In this document: one piece after another, positions 33,606 to 43,178 of the stretch
How positions within the stretch are numbered: the first letter of the stretch is position 1
How the letters are laid out: every line of letters starts with the position of its first letter
Notes under the pieces: generated by a model
What the model saw: the letters and a program-made list of their open reading frames with translations, nothing else
Told to the model about the DNA's origin: nothing
The model's database searches: none
Made by a program: the position numbers and the translations under genes
NCBI RefSeq assembly: GCF_006442315.1
Contig: NZ_VFVY01000021.1
Span: 1-64,000 of the forward strand
Origin: Mesorhizobium sp. B2-3-4
Lineage (GTDB): Bacteria > Pseudomonadota > Alphaproteobacteria > Rhizobiales > Rhizobiaceae
Length of the DNA stretch: 64,000 nucleotides
Direction: 5' to 3'

Positions 33606-34583
33606 TCACCTCTCCCTGCGGCTGATCAGCACCCGTGCCGCCAGCACGATGATCAGGATGGCGCCATTGGCGGCCACCTGCCAGTCGGGCGGGATGTGCA
33701 TGAAGGTGAGCAGCGGCGACGCGGCCAGCGCCAGCGTGAGCGCGCCGATGACGGCGCCGATCGGCGAAACCCGGCCGCCGACGAACTCGCCGCCGCCCAG
33801 AATGACGCCGGCGATCGCCAGCAGCGTATAGCCATTGCCGATATTGGCATCGGCCGACGTGGTGATGCCGATCAGCGCCATGCCCGACAGCACGCCGAAC
33901 AGGCCGGCCAGCGCGAACAGCACGATCTTGGTCTTGAGCAGCGACCAGCCGGCGCGCCTGAGCGCCGCCGGATTGCCGCCGGAGCCGCGCAGGATCGCGC
34001 CGTAGGAGGTGCGCATCAGGCCGAAATGCACGACCGCCGCGATCAGCAGCGCGGCGATGATCGGGAACGGAATGAGCGGCGGCTTGAAGGACATGATCGC
34101 CAGCAGCCAGTCCGGCGCCTTGCCGCCGGGCTTGGGCAGGACGAGGATGGCGAGCCCCTGCCAGACGAAGCTCATGCCGAGCGTGACCACGATGGACGGC
34201 AGATTGCGCAGGTGGATCAGCGCGCCGAGCAGCGCATAGATACCGATCGAGCCGGCGAGGATGGCGACGCCGATGAGCGGCGCGTCCTTGAGCCAGGTCG
34301 CGGTGACGCAGCCGACGAAGCCGACGAAAGTGCCGATCGACAGGTCGAGCTCGTTACCGGCAATGACGAACATCTGCGCGATCGTCGCCAGCGCGATCGG
34401 AATAGCCAGGTTCAGCATCAGGCTGAAGCCGAAATAGCTGATGGCGCGCGGATTGAGCCAGGCGATTGCCGCCAGGACCAGCGCCAGCGACAATGCCGGC
34501 AGCAAGCCGCGCAACAGGCGCGCCCGCGCCGCCGCGTTGCGCGCCGCCGAACCCTTGAAGCCATTGTCGATGGGCGCGCTCAT
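33606..34583 (-). CDS. Ribose/xylose-type sugar ABC permease 2
   Basis: A 325-residue RbsC-like permease, with MFVIAGNELDLSIGTFVGF and VILGGGEFVGGRVSPIGAV in the positions usual for the family. ATG 34583 follows the ATPase stop by one base; an ATG four codons upstream overlaps the ATPase. It presumably heterodimerises with the permease at 32655-33602. Having two different permeases is less common than a homodimer in ribose-type importers. Confidence 0.9.
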   Translation of the reverse strand: MSAPIDNGFKGSAARNAAARARLLRGLLPALSLALVLAAIAWLNPRAISYFGFSLMLNLAIPIALATIAQMFVIAGNELDLSIGTFVGFVGCVTATWLKDAPLIGVAILAGSIGIYALLGALIHLRNLPSIVVTLGMSFVWQGLAILVLPKPGGKAPDWLLAIMSFKPPLIPFPIIAALLIAAVVHFGLMRTSYGAILRGSGGNPAALRRAGWSLLKTKIVLFALAGLFGVLSGMALIGITTSADANIGNGYTLLAIAGVILGGGEFVGGRVSPIGAVIGALTLALAASPLLTFMHIPPDWQVAANGAILIIVLAARVLISRRER

Positions 34584-34584
34584 C

Positions 34585-36099
34585 TCAGGCCGCATCGCCG
34601 AAAGAGGACTGGATGATCTTCTCTTCGGTCAGCTCGTCGCGCGTCAGGTTGGCGACGATGCGACCGTTCTTGAACACATAGATATGGTCGCAATTGTCGA
34701 GCTCTTCGGTTTCGGTCGTATACCACAGGAAGGTGCGGCCCTTGGCGGCTTCCTCGCGCACGAGGTCGTAGACCTCCAGCTTGGTGCCGATATCGACGCC
34801 GCGCATCGGGTCGTCCATCAGCACGATCTCGGCATCCGACCCCAGCGCGCGGGCAAACAGCGCCTTCTGCTGGTTACCGCCCGACAGCGAGAAGATGTTG
34901 TTGTCCATGTCGGGCGTGCGGATGCCGATCTTCTTCTGCCAGAGCGTGGCCAGTTCGGCCTCGCGGCGCGGCGAGATCAGCAGCCCGTTGCGCAGACGCG
35001 CCAGCGAACGGATGCCGATATTCTGCGCGATCGACCATTGCGGGAAAATTCCGTCCGACTGGCGGTCGCCGGCCACCAGTGCCACCGGCGCCGTGACCTC
35101 GATGCCGGCTTTGGCGCGCGCGGCAGCATCAAAGATCCGCAGCAGCAAGTCGGTCTGGCCATGACCGGCCAGCCCGGCAAGGCCGATGATCTCGCCCGCG
35201 CAGGCGACAAGATCCTTGCCGTCGGCCTGCCCGGCGGGCCGCGCCCGAACCCGCAGCGGACTGGCGCCCGGTTTGGCGGCAGCGGCCTGCGCGGCGGTCC
35301 TCTCGCGCGCTTCCGTTCCGCCCATCACCGTCACCAGACGGTCGCGGTCGAAGGCGCCGGCCGCGTCCGAGGCCACCACCTTGCCGTCGCGCATCACCAC
35401 GATCCGGTCGGCGTTGCGCAACACCTCGCCCAGCACATGCGAGATCAGGATACAGCTGCCGCCGCCGGCGACGAAGCGGCGCACGAAGGCGAGCAACTGG
35501 CCTGCCGTATGGGCATCGAGCGACGAGGTCGGCTCATCCAGGATGACGAGATCGAGCCGGTCCCGGGTCACCGTGAAGGCGCGCGCCACCTCGACCATCT
35601 GGCGCCGGCCGATCGAGAGATCGCCGACGATGTCCCACGCCGAAATGCCGTGGTCGGGAAAGATTTCGTCGAGCTTGGCGGAGATCAGGTCGGCCGCCCT
35701 GCGCCGCCAGCCAAAACCGGAGAGCGCAGCGTGGTTGATGCGCGTGTTCTCGGCGACGCTGAGATTGGGGCACAGCGACAGCTCCTGGAAGACGCAGCGT
35801 ATGCCGAGCTGCTGAGCCCGCGACACCGAATAGTGCGCCTCGGCATTGCCATGCACGCCGATGGTGCCGGCGTCGGGCGTGAGGGTGCCCGCCACCATAT
35901 GCATCAGCGTCGACTTGCCGGCACCATTGTGGCCGACAAGGCCGACGCATTCGCCTGATACGACATGAAAATCCACGCCAGCCAAGGCCCTGACGGCGCC
36001 GAAATACTTTTCGGCGCCGTCAAGTCTTACGACCTCAACATTGGCGGCGCCGAAATGTTTCTCGGCGCCGTTCAGCCTTATGACGTCGGCATCAGCCAT
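34585..36099 (-). CDS. Ribose-type sugar ABC ATPase with duplicated N-terminal strand
   Basis: A 504-residue two-domain RbsA-like ATPase. Domain 1 has Walker A GHNGAGKST, signature LSIGRRQMVEVARA and Walker B LVILDEPTSSLD; domain 2 has the usual degenerate P-loop (GLAGHGQTDLLL) and SGGNQQKALFARAL. The N-terminus is odd: the first beta strand and its turn occur twice in tandem, VIRLNGAEKHFGAA then VVRLDGAEKYFGAV. They are encoded by a 51-base duplication (about 35996-36097) with several silent differences. I use ATG 36099; a TTG two codons upstream is possible. The duplication keeps the frame. Confidence 0.9.
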   Translation of the reverse strand: MADADVIRLNGAEKHFGAANVEVVRLDGAEKYFGAVRALAGVDFHVVSGECVGLVGHNGAGKSTLMHMVAGTLTPDAGTIGVHGNAEAHYSVSRAQQLGIRCVFQELSLCPNLSVAENTRINHAALSGFGWRRRAADLISAKLDEIFPDHGISAWDIVGDLSIGRRQMVEVARAFTVTRDRLDLVILDEPTSSLDAHTAGQLLAFVRRFVAGGGSCILISHVLGEVLRNADRIVVMRDGKVVASDAAGAFDRDRLVTVMGGTEARERTAAQAAAAKPGASPLRVRARPAGQADGKDLVACAGEIIGLAGLAGHGQTDLLLRIFDAAARAKAGIEVTAPVALVAGDRQSDGIFPQWSIAQNIGIRSLARLRNGLLISPRREAELATLWQKKIGIRTPDMDNNIFSLSGGNQQKALFARALGSDAEIVLMDDPMRGVDIGTKLEVYDLVREEAAKGRTFLWYTTETEELDNCDHIYVFKNGRIVANLTRDELTEEKIIQSSFGDAA

Positions 36100-36141
36100 G
36101 CTCAACGATATCCGCTCGGCGATACGGACGGCAACGGCACA

Positions 36142-37155
36142 TCACTTGATGTTGGCTTTGATGGCCGCGATGGCATCTTCCTGCGTGTATTCGTGGGTGG
36201 CGACGCCGCCCTCCTTGATCTTGGGCAGTGCCGCTTCGAAATCGTCCTGCGTGAAGGCGAGGTAGGGCACCAGGAGATCGTGCGGGATGTCCTTGCGGCC
36301 ATCGAGCACCTGCTGCGCCACCCAGAAGGCGAGCGTCGAGACGCCGGGCGCGATCGACGCCGACCAGGTCTGGTAGCCGTCCTTCTCCTTCTGCTCCTTC
36401 CACCACTTCAGTTCGTCCTGCCGGTTGCCCATGATGATGGTCGGGCGCGGCTTGCCGGCCGCGGCGAAGGCCTGCGCGGCGCCATAGCCGTCGCCGCCCT
36501 GGTCGACGATGCCGACGATGTCGGGCAGCGACGGCAGGATGGTCGCCACCGCCTTCTGCGCCGTGGTCTGGTCCCAGTCGCCGGTCACCGAACCGACGAT
36601 CTTGAATTCGGGATGGGCGGCGACACCTTCGAGGATGCCGGCATGGATGGCATCGTCGATCGAGGTACCGGCCAGGCCACGGATTTCCAGCAGATTGCCG
36701 CCCTTGGGCTGGAACTTGGCCATCTGCTCGACTTCCTGCTTGCCCATGTCCTTGAAGTCGACGACGACGCGGTAGGCGCAGGGTTCGGTGACGGTGCCGT
36801 CGAAGGACACGACCACGATGCCGGCATCGCAAGCCTGCTTGATGGCGCCGTTGAGCGCATCCGGCGAGGCGGCGTTGATGACGATCGCGTCATAGCCCTG
36901 CAGGATCAGGTTCTGCACCTGGGCGGCCTGCGTCGGCACCTCCTTGTCGGCGGTGGTGAAGACGTCGGCCGCGCCGACGATCTTGTCGTCGACCGCCTTC
37001 TTGGTGACGATGCCGTAGCTGTCGAGCATCGCCTGGCGCCACGAATTGCCGGCGTAATTGTTGGAAAACGCAATCTTCTTGCCGCTGGTGTCGGCGAAAG
37101 CCGTCCCGGCTGCGAGCACCGCTGCAAGGGTGCCCAGAACGAACAGTTTCTTCAT
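36142..37155 (-). CDS. Ribose-type periplasmic sugar-binding protein
   Basis: A 337-residue binding protein of the type I (RbsB/XylF) fold, with a Sec signal peptide MKKLFVLGTLAAVLAAGTAFA. The mature start KKIAFSNNYAGNSWRQ, the segment AIVINAASPDALN and IVGIVDQGGDGYGAAQAF fit sugar-binding members. It heads the operon and has a GGGAGGAG ribosome-binding site. A GntR-type palindrome lies 80 bases upstream. The ligand cannot be told from the sequence. Confidence 0.9.
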   Translation of the reverse strand: MKKLFVLGTLAAVLAAGTAFADTSGKKIAFSNNYAGNSWRQAMLDSYGIVTKKAVDDKIVGAADVFTTADKEVPTQAAQVQNLILQGYDAIVINAASPDALNGAIKQACDAGIVVVSFDGTVTEPCAYRVVVDFKDMGKQEVEQMAKFQPKGGNLLEIRGLAGTSIDDAIHAGILEGVAAHPEFKIVGSVTGDWDQTTAQKAVATILPSLPDIVGIVDQGGDGYGAAQAFAAAGKPRPTIIMGNRQDELKWWKEQKEKDGYQTWSASIAPGVSTLAFWVAQQVLDGRKDIPHDLLVPYLAFTQDDFEAALPKIKEGGVATHEYTQEDAIAAIKANIK

Positions 37156-37234
37156 GTCATACTCCTCCCGAGTGTTGATGGTCTGGCTGCCTGCGGATCA
37201 AAGTGGTGTGGAAAGTGGCCCTGTTTTTTATCTA

Positions 37235-37245
37235 TTGTCAGACAA
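37235..37245. promoter_or_regulatory. Candidate GntR-type operator upstream of sugar importer
   Basis: TTGTCAGACAA is a perfect TTGTC-N-GACAA palindrome in the 212-base gap between the binding-protein gene and the glucoamylase gene. It has the form bound by FCD-type GntR regulators. No such regulator lies next to it, so control would be in trans. The rest of the gap shows no other clear signal. Confidence 0.4.
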
Positions 37246-37367
37246 AAGTGCAGAAGGGCCGGCAAGCTGTCAACTGCAATCGGTGAGGAGCCCACGATCA
37301 CATTGCGGTGCGACGATTGAAAAGGCTTCGGCTGATGGGCTAGGCATGCGGATATGAGGCTGAAAGC

Positions 37368-39785
37368 ATGACGGCGACGCCGATCGTTCCCCCAGGCGCA
37401 CCGGGAATTCCGGCGCGCTGGACGTCAAGCGCCAAGAGCGGCGTCGGAACCGCGCTTTCGCCGGCGGGCCAGGTCTGGTTCACCCTCAGCCACGGCATCC
37501 TGAACGAAATCTACTATCCGCGCGTCGACAGCGCCTGCACGCGCGATCTGGGCCTGATCGTCACCGGCAAGGGCGGATATTTCTCGGAAGAAAAGCGCGA
37601 CGCCGCGCACGCCATCGAGCCGTTCGAGGACGGCGTGCCGGCCTACATGCTGGCCAATACGGCCGATGACGGCGCCTACCGGATCGAGAAGCGCATCCTG
37701 GCCGATCCTGCCCGCCCGGTGCTGCTGCAGGAAGTCGCCTTCACGCCGCTCAAGGGCACTGCCGCGGACTACCGCGTCTACGCGCTTCTGGCGCCGCATC
37801 TCGTCAACGCCGGCATGGGCAACACCGCGTGGATCGGCGAGTACGAGGCACAGCCCGTCCTGTTTGCCTCGGGGCGCGGCACCTGCCTGGCGCTGGCCTC
37901 CTCGCTGCCCTGGCAGGATTGTTCGGCCGGCTATGTCGGTGTTTCCGATGGCTGGCAGCAATTGAACCATGCCGGCGAGCTCGATCCGGCTTGCCGGCGC
38001 GCCGAGGACGGCAATGTCGCGCTGACCGGCGAGATCGGCTTCACCGCCACGAAGACAAAGGCCGTGCTGGCGCTGGGTTTTGGCGCGACTCCGGACGAAG
38101 CCGCCGGGAACGCCTTCGCCAGCCTGAGGCAAGGTTTTGAGCCGGCCGCGGAATCCTACGTCGGAAAATGGCGCGAATGGCAGGCGCGACTGCTGCCGCT
38201 GGACCGCCGCGCGGCGTCCGGGATCAACAGCTACCGCGTCTCCACCGCCGTGCTGGCGACCCACCGGTCATCAGCGATGCCGGGCGCCGCGGTGGCCAGC
38301 CTGTCGATCCCCTGGGGATTCAACAAGGGCGACGACGATCTCGGCGGCTACCACCTGGTCTGGCCGCGCGACCTGGTGGAGACGGCGGGCAGCTTTCTCG
38401 CCGCCGGCGATGCCGCCTCGGCGCTCCAGATCCTTGAATACCTCCGCTCCATCCAGCAGCCGGACGGCCACTGGCCGCAGAATGCCTGGCTTGACGGCTC
38501 CGCCTATTGGCCCGGTATCCAGATGGACGAGTGCGCCTTTCCTCTCCTCTTGGCCGACGCCTTGCACCGCGCTGGCCATCTGCCGGCCACCGGGCTCGAG
38601 GCCTTTCTGCCGATGATCGAGCGCGCCGCTTCCTATGTCGTGCGCAATGGCCCCGTCACCGGCGAGGACCGCTGGGAAGAAGACGCCGGCTACAGCCCGT
38701 TCACGCTGGCCGTCGAGATCGCGGCACTGCTTGCCGGCGCCGACCTGCTCGACGCCTGTGGCAGGAAGGAAGAAGCGGCCTATCTGCGCGAAACCGCCGA
38801 TGGCTGGAACGACCAGGTCGAGCGCTGGACCTATGTCACCGGCACCGCCACCTGCAAGGCGATGGGCGTCGACGGCTATTACGTGCGCATCGCGCCGCCC
38901 GATAGCGCCGATGCCGGTTCGCCCAGGGATGGCTATGTCCCGATCAAGAACCGGCCGCCGGGTGACACCGACCGGCCCGCTGAGGAAATCGTCAGCCCCG
39001 ACGCGCTGGCGCTGGTGCGCTTTGGCCTGAGGGCCGCCAGCGATCCGCGCATCCTCGACACGGTCAAGGTCATCGACGCGCAATTGCGCTGTGAATTGCC
39101 GCAAGGTCCGCTCTGGTACCGCTACAACAGCGACGGCTATGGCGAACACGAGGACGGCTCGCCCTTCGACGGCACCGGCCAGGGCCGGCCCTGGCCGCTG
39201 CTTGCCGGCGAACGCGCCCATTACGAGCTGGCGGCGGGGCGCAAGGACAAGGCGGCCAGCCTGCTCGATGCGCTGGAAGGCTCCGCGGGATCCGGCGGCC
39301 TGCTGCCGGAACAGGTCTGGGACGGCGCCGATATTGCGGACCGCGAGCTGCTGCACGGCAAGCCTTCGGGCAGCGCCATGCCGCTGGTCTGGGCGCATTC
39401 CGAGCACATCAAGCTCTTGCGCTCGCTGCGCGACGGCGCCGTCTTCGACATGCCGCCGCAAGGCGTCACGCGCTACATCAGGGACAAAGCCGTCTCGCCG
39501 TTCAGGACATGGCGCTTCAACAACAAGATCCGCGCCCTGCCCGAAGGCAAGACGCTGCGCATCGAACTTCTGGCCGCCGCCACCGTCCACTGGAGCGCCG
39601 ACAATTGGGTAACAGTGCGCGATAGCCAGACCGTCGAAAACACCTTCGGCATCCACCTTGTCGACCTGCCGACGGCCAGCCTCCCCAGCGGAAGCACCCT
39701 GATCTTCACTTTTTTCTGGCCCGGCAGCGGCGATTGGGAGAATGTCGACTTCTCTGTCATATCAGGCGGGCAGGATAGCCAGTAG
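37368..39785 (+). CDS. Glucoamylase / glucodextranase-like GH15 glucosidase
   Basis: An 805-residue glycoside hydrolase of family 15 that releases glucose from alpha-glucans. The N-terminal beta-sandwich domain (about 1-270) is followed by the (alpha/alpha)6 catalytic barrel. YHLVWPRDLVETA, GIQMDECAFPLL with the likely catalytic acid and LLPEQVWDGAD with the likely base are visible. A C-terminal all-beta domain (about 700-800) resembles that of glucodextranase. No signal peptide is visible, so it probably acts in the cytoplasm on imported or stored glucans. It heads a rightward set with gnd, zwf and a polyphosphate-glucokinase-like gene. Confidence 0.9.
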   Translation: MTATPIVPPGAPGIPARWTSSAKSGVGTALSPAGQVWFTLSHGILNEIYYPRVDSACTRDLGLIVTGKGGYFSEEKRDAAHAIEPFEDGVPAYMLANTADDGAYRIEKRILADPARPVLLQEVAFTPLKGTAADYRVYALLAPHLVNAGMGNTAWIGEYEAQPVLFASGRGTCLALASSLPWQDCSAGYVGVSDGWQQLNHAGELDPACRRAEDGNVALTGEIGFTATKTKAVLALGFGATPDEAAGNAFASLRQGFEPAAESYVGKWREWQARLLPLDRRAASGINSYRVSTAVLATHRSSAMPGAAVASLSIPWGFNKGDDDLGGYHLVWPRDLVETAGSFLAAGDAASALQILEYLRSIQQPDGHWPQNAWLDGSAYWPGIQMDECAFPLLLADALHRAGHLPATGLEAFLPMIERAASYVVRNGPVTGEDRWEEDAGYSPFTLAVEIAALLAGADLLDACGRKEEAAYLRETADGWNDQVERWTYVTGTATCKAMGVDGYYVRIAPPDSADAGSPRDGYVPIKNRPPGDTDRPAEEIVSPDALALVRFGLRAASDPRILDTVKVIDAQLRCELPQGPLWYRYNSDGYGEHEDGSPFDGTGQGRPWPLLAGERAHYELAAGRKDKAASLLDALEGSAGSGGLLPEQVWDGADIADRELLHGKPSGSAMPLVWAHSEHIKLLRSLRDGAVFDMPPQGVTRYIRDKAVSPFRTWRFNNKIRALPEGKTLRIELLAAATVHWSADNWVTVRDSQTVENTFGIHLVDLPTASLPSGSTLIFTFFWPGSGDWENVDFSVISGGQDSQ

Positions 39786-39839
39786 ACCCCCTTCCCCAGG
39801 GAAACCCGAGACTCTTTTTCAGGAAACAGGGACAAAACC

Positions 39840-40856
39840 ATGCAGATCGGAATGATGGGACTGGGCCGGATGGGCGCCAACATGGTGCGGCGCCTGATGC
39901 GCGACAGCCACGAATGCGTCGTCTATGACATCAATCCGGCCAGCGTCGCGGCCTTGGTCGCCGACGGCGCCTTGGGAGCAGCCTCCCTGGAGGAATTCGT
40001 CGGCAAGCTGGCCAAGCCGCGCTGTGTCTGGCTGATGCTGCCGGCGGCGATCACCGGCAAGATCATCGACCAGGTCGCGGCGCTGATGGAGCCCGGCGAC
40101 ATCGTCATCGACGGCGGCAATTCCTACTATCACGACGCCGTCGACCAGGCGGCGAAACTCGCCGCCAAGGGTATGCATCTTGTCGATGTCGGCACCAGCG
40201 GCGGTGTCTGGGGGCTGGAGCGGGGCTACTGCCTGATGATCGGCGGGCCCGATGTGGCGGTGCAGCACCTCGATTCGATCTTCGCCACGCTGGCGCCGGG
40301 GCTCGACGCCGGTGCGGCCACCCCCGACAAGACCGCCGGCACCGCCCCCTATGGCTATCTGCATTGCGGACCGAGCGGCGCCGGTCACTTCGTCAAGATG
40401 GTGCACAACGGCATCGAATATGGCGTCATGGCCGCCTATGCCGAAGGCATGAACATCCTGAAATCGGCCAATGCCGGCAAAAGGCAGCGCACGGCGGACG
40501 CCGAGACCAGCCCGCTGGAAAACCCGCAATATTACCAGTTCGACATCGACCTTCCCCAAGTGGCCGAGGTCTGGCGGCATGGCAGCGTCATCGGTTCCTG
40601 GTTGCTCGATCTTACCGCGGGCGCGTTGAAGAGCGATCCGGGGCTTGCGAACTTCGGCGGCCGCGTCTCGGATTCGGGCGAAGGCCGCTGGACGCTGAAA
40701 GCGGCGATCGACACCGGCGTGCCGGCGCCGGTCCTGTCATCGGCTCTGTTCGACCGCTTCTCCTCGCAGGGCGAATCCGAATTCGCCGACAAGCTGTTGT
40801 CCGCGATGCGCTATGCTTTCGGCGGCCACATCGAAAAGCCGAAGGGCGGCAAGTGA
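39840..40856 (+). CDS. gnd: 6-phosphogluconate dehydrogenase, decarboxylating (short GntZ type)
   Basis: A 338-residue enzyme converting 6-phosphogluconate to ribulose 5-phosphate. The Rossmann motif is GMMGLGRMGANMV at the N-terminus, and DGGNSYYHD, SGGVWGLERGYCLMIGG and AGHFVKMVHNGIEYG give the substrate and catalytic residues (K and N of the last motif). Its length marks the short NAD-type form (GntZ/YqeC) rather than the 470-residue NADP enzyme. It is followed after 22 bases by zwf, which supplies its pathway precursor. Confidence 0.93.
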   Translation: MQIGMMGLGRMGANMVRRLMRDSHECVVYDINPASVAALVADGALGAASLEEFVGKLAKPRCVWLMLPAAITGKIIDQVAALMEPGDIVIDGGNSYYHDAVDQAAKLAAKGMHLVDVGTSGGVWGLERGYCLMIGGPDVAVQHLDSIFATLAPGLDAGAATPDKTAGTAPYGYLHCGPSGAGHFVKMVHNGIEYGVMAAYAEGMNILKSANAGKRQRTADAETSPLENPQYYQFDIDLPQVAEVWRHGSVIGSWLLDLTAGALKSDPGLANFGGRVSDSGEGRWTLKAAIDTGVPAPVLSSALFDRFSSQGESEFADKLLSAMRYAFGGHIEKPKGGK

Positions 40857-40878
40857 CGGCGAGAGGGGAGACGCACGC

Positions 40879-42255
40879 ATGAGCCAGGAACGGTCCGACA
40901 CGCTGGTGCTCTTCGGAGCAACCGGCGACCTCGCCCACAAGAAGATATTTCCAGCGCTTTACCAGATGGTCGCCAAGGGCACGCTCACCGAACCGGTGAT
41001 CGGCGTCGCGTTCGACGCCTGGGATCTGAAGCAGTTGCAGGACCGCGCCCGTGACGGCATAGTCCATGCCCTCGGCGCCGTCGATGAGACGGTGTTCGCC
41101 AAGCTTGCCTCGCTGCTGCGCTATGTCAGCGGCGATTACCGCGATCCGGCAACCTTCGAGAAGCTGAAGACCGCGCTCGGTAGCGCCCGGCGGCCGCTGC
41201 ACTACATGGCGGTGCCGCCGTCCATGTTCGAGACCGTCGTGCAGGGGCTGGAGCAATCCGGCACCGCGCAGGGCGCGCGGCTGATGGTGGAAAAGCCTTT
41301 CGGCCACGATTTGCAGTCGGCCCGCTGGCTGAACCGGGTGCTGCATCTGGTGTTCGACGAGCAATCGATCTTCCGCATCGACCACTATCTCGGCAAGGAA
41401 GCGATCCAGAACCTGCTCTATTTCCGCTTCGCCAATTCCCTGCTCGAGCCGATCTGGAACCGCAATTTCGTCGAAAGCGTGCAGATCACCATGGCCGAGG
41501 ATTTCGGCGTCGAGGGCCGCGGCAAATTCTATGACGATGTCGGTGCGATCCGCGACGTGATCGAGAACCATCTGCTCAACATCCTTTTGCTGCTTGCCAT
41601 GGAGCCGCCGGTCGGCCGTTCCGCCGACGACCTGATCGACGAGAAGGTGCAGGTGCTGCGCGCTATCCGGACATTGACGAAGGACGATGTTGTGCGCGGC
41701 CAGTTCGCCGGCTACCTCGCCGAGCCCGGCGTGGCCCCGAACTCGCCGGTGGAGACCTTCGCGGCGGTGCGTTTCTTCGTCGACACCTGGCGCTGGCAGG
41801 ACGTGCCGTTCTTCATCCGCGCCGGCAAGAACATGCCGGTGCATGTGACCGAGGTGGTGGTGCGGCTGAAGCGGCCGCCGCTCGACGTCTTCGACCCGAT
41901 CAAGCCCGCCGATCAGAATTACGTTCGTTTCCGCATCGACCCGCAGGTGATGATCGCCATCGGCGCGCAGCGCAAGGCGCCCGGCGACGACATGATCGGC
42001 GAGCAGGTGGAACTGACCGCGCTCGACGATTCGAAGGGCGACATGCCGCCCTATGAACGGCTGATCGGCGACGCCATGAACGGCAATGGCCAGCTCTTCA
42101 CCCGCCAGGATGCGGCCGAACTCGCCTGGCGCATCGTCGGTCCGGTGCTCGGCGACACCACGCCGCCGCATCTCTACGAACCCAAGACATGGGGGCCGGC
42201 CGACGCCATGGCCGGCTTCGGCCCGCCCAATGGCTGGATCGACCCGGTGGCATGA
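40879..42255 (+). CDS. zwf: Glucose-6-phosphate 1-dehydrogenase
   Basis: A 458-residue enzyme catalysing the first step of the oxidative pentose-phosphate pathway. GATGDLAHKK (residues 13-22) binds the nucleotide, EKPFG (138-142) lies at the active site, and the signature RIDHYLGKE (166-174) contains the catalytic histidine. ATG 40879 has GAGGGGAG upstream. The gene lies between gnd and a glucokinase-like gene, and no 6-phosphogluconolactonase gene (pgl) is beside it. Confidence 0.94.
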   Translation: MSQERSDTLVLFGATGDLAHKKIFPALYQMVAKGTLTEPVIGVAFDAWDLKQLQDRARDGIVHALGAVDETVFAKLASLLRYVSGDYRDPATFEKLKTALGSARRPLHYMAVPPSMFETVVQGLEQSGTAQGARLMVEKPFGHDLQSARWLNRVLHLVFDEQSIFRIDHYLGKEAIQNLLYFRFANSLLEPIWNRNFVESVQITMAEDFGVEGRGKFYDDVGAIRDVIENHLLNILLLLAMEPPVGRSADDLIDEKVQVLRAIRTLTKDDVVRGQFAGYLAEPGVAPNSPVETFAAVRFFVDTWRWQDVPFFIRAGKNMPVHVTEVVVRLKRPPLDVFDPIKPADQNYVRFRIDPQVMIAIGAQRKAPGDDMIGEQVELTALDDSKGDMPPYERLIGDAMNGNGQLFTRQDAAELAWRIVGPVLGDTTPPHLYEPKTWGPADAMAGFGPPNGWIDPVA

Positions 42256-42268
42256 GCGGAGTGACAAG

Positions 42269-42973
42269 ATGGCCAAGGCGGTGAAGCAGGCTGCATCGGA
42301 TACCGGGCAGGTCGTCCTTGCGATCGACATCGGTGGCTCGCACGTCAAGATTCTGACCAGCGACGGCGGCCAGGAACGCCGCGCCGATTCCGGCCCGGAC
42401 CTGACGCCGAAGCAGATGATCGACAAGGTCAAGAAGCTCGCCCAGGGCCTGTCCTACGACGTCATCTCGATGGGCTATCCAGGTCCGGTGCGTCACAACA
42501 AACCGGTGCTCGATCCCAAGAATCTCGGCAAGGGCTGGGCCGGCTACGACTTCGCCGCGCCGTTCGGCAAGCCGGTCAAGGTGGTGAACGACGCGCTGAT
42601 GCAGGCCGTCGGCAGCTATCAGGGCGGTCGCATGCTGTTCCTGGGCCTCGGAACCGGTCTCGGCGCGGCGATGGTCTTCGACAACGTCGCCCAACCGATG
42701 GAACTCGCCCACCTGCCCTACAGGAAAGGCCACAGTTTCGAGGACTATGTCGGCGAGCGCGGCCTGGAAAAGCGTGGCAAGAAGAAGTGGCGCGGCTATG
42801 TCTTCGACGTCGTCGACCGGCTGAGCGCCGCCCTGCAGCCAGACTATGTCGTCATCGGCGGCGGCAATGTTGACAAGCTCGACGAATTGCCCGCCAACTC
42901 CAGGCGCGGCGACAACACACGCGCCTTCGAAGGCGGATTTCGTCTGTGGCGCGACAAGGCCCTCATCGTCTGA
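42269..42973 (+). CDS. ppgK: Polyphosphate glucokinase-like ROK kinase
   Basis: A 234-residue ROK-family kinase that phosphorylates glucose. The phosphate-binding loop is LAIDIGGSHVKIL (residues 17-29), with GYPGPV and GLGTGLGAAMV later in the sequence, the latter typical of polyphosphate glucokinases. The ATG lies 13 bases after the zwf stop. In this gene set it would convert glucose released by the glucoamylase to glucose 6-phosphate for zwf. Preference for polyphosphate over ATP is inferred from family resemblance. Confidence 0.8.
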   Translation: MAKAVKQAASDTGQVVLAIDIGGSHVKILTSDGGQERRADSGPDLTPKQMIDKVKKLAQGLSYDVISMGYPGPVRHNKPVLDPKNLGKGWAGYDFAAPFGKPVKVVNDALMQAVGSYQGGRMLFLGLGTGLGAAMVFDNVAQPMELAHLPYRKGHSFEDYVGERGLEKRGKKKWRGYVFDVVDRLSAALQPDYVVIGGGNVDKLDELPANSRRGDNTRAFEGGFRLWRDKALIV

Positions 42974-43178
42974 TATTATTACAGTTTAGTATAGTTGTTC
43001 AAAATAGCGTGTGATGCCGCGCCGATAGATTGCATTGCCGAGATTTGCCGACTAGGAATTCAGCCCTACTACATCGCGTCGCGCGGGACGCACAGAGACG
43101 ACGCACTTTAATTTGCGCATTATCCTTTTTGAAAACGGCCCCATTTTCGAGGTCATGCGCCATGGATGGAGGAATAAA

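Noticed and set aside
40612..42432. 606-codon minus-strand frame
   Set aside because: Antisense to gnd, zwf and part of the kinase gene, all of which carry catalytic motifs.
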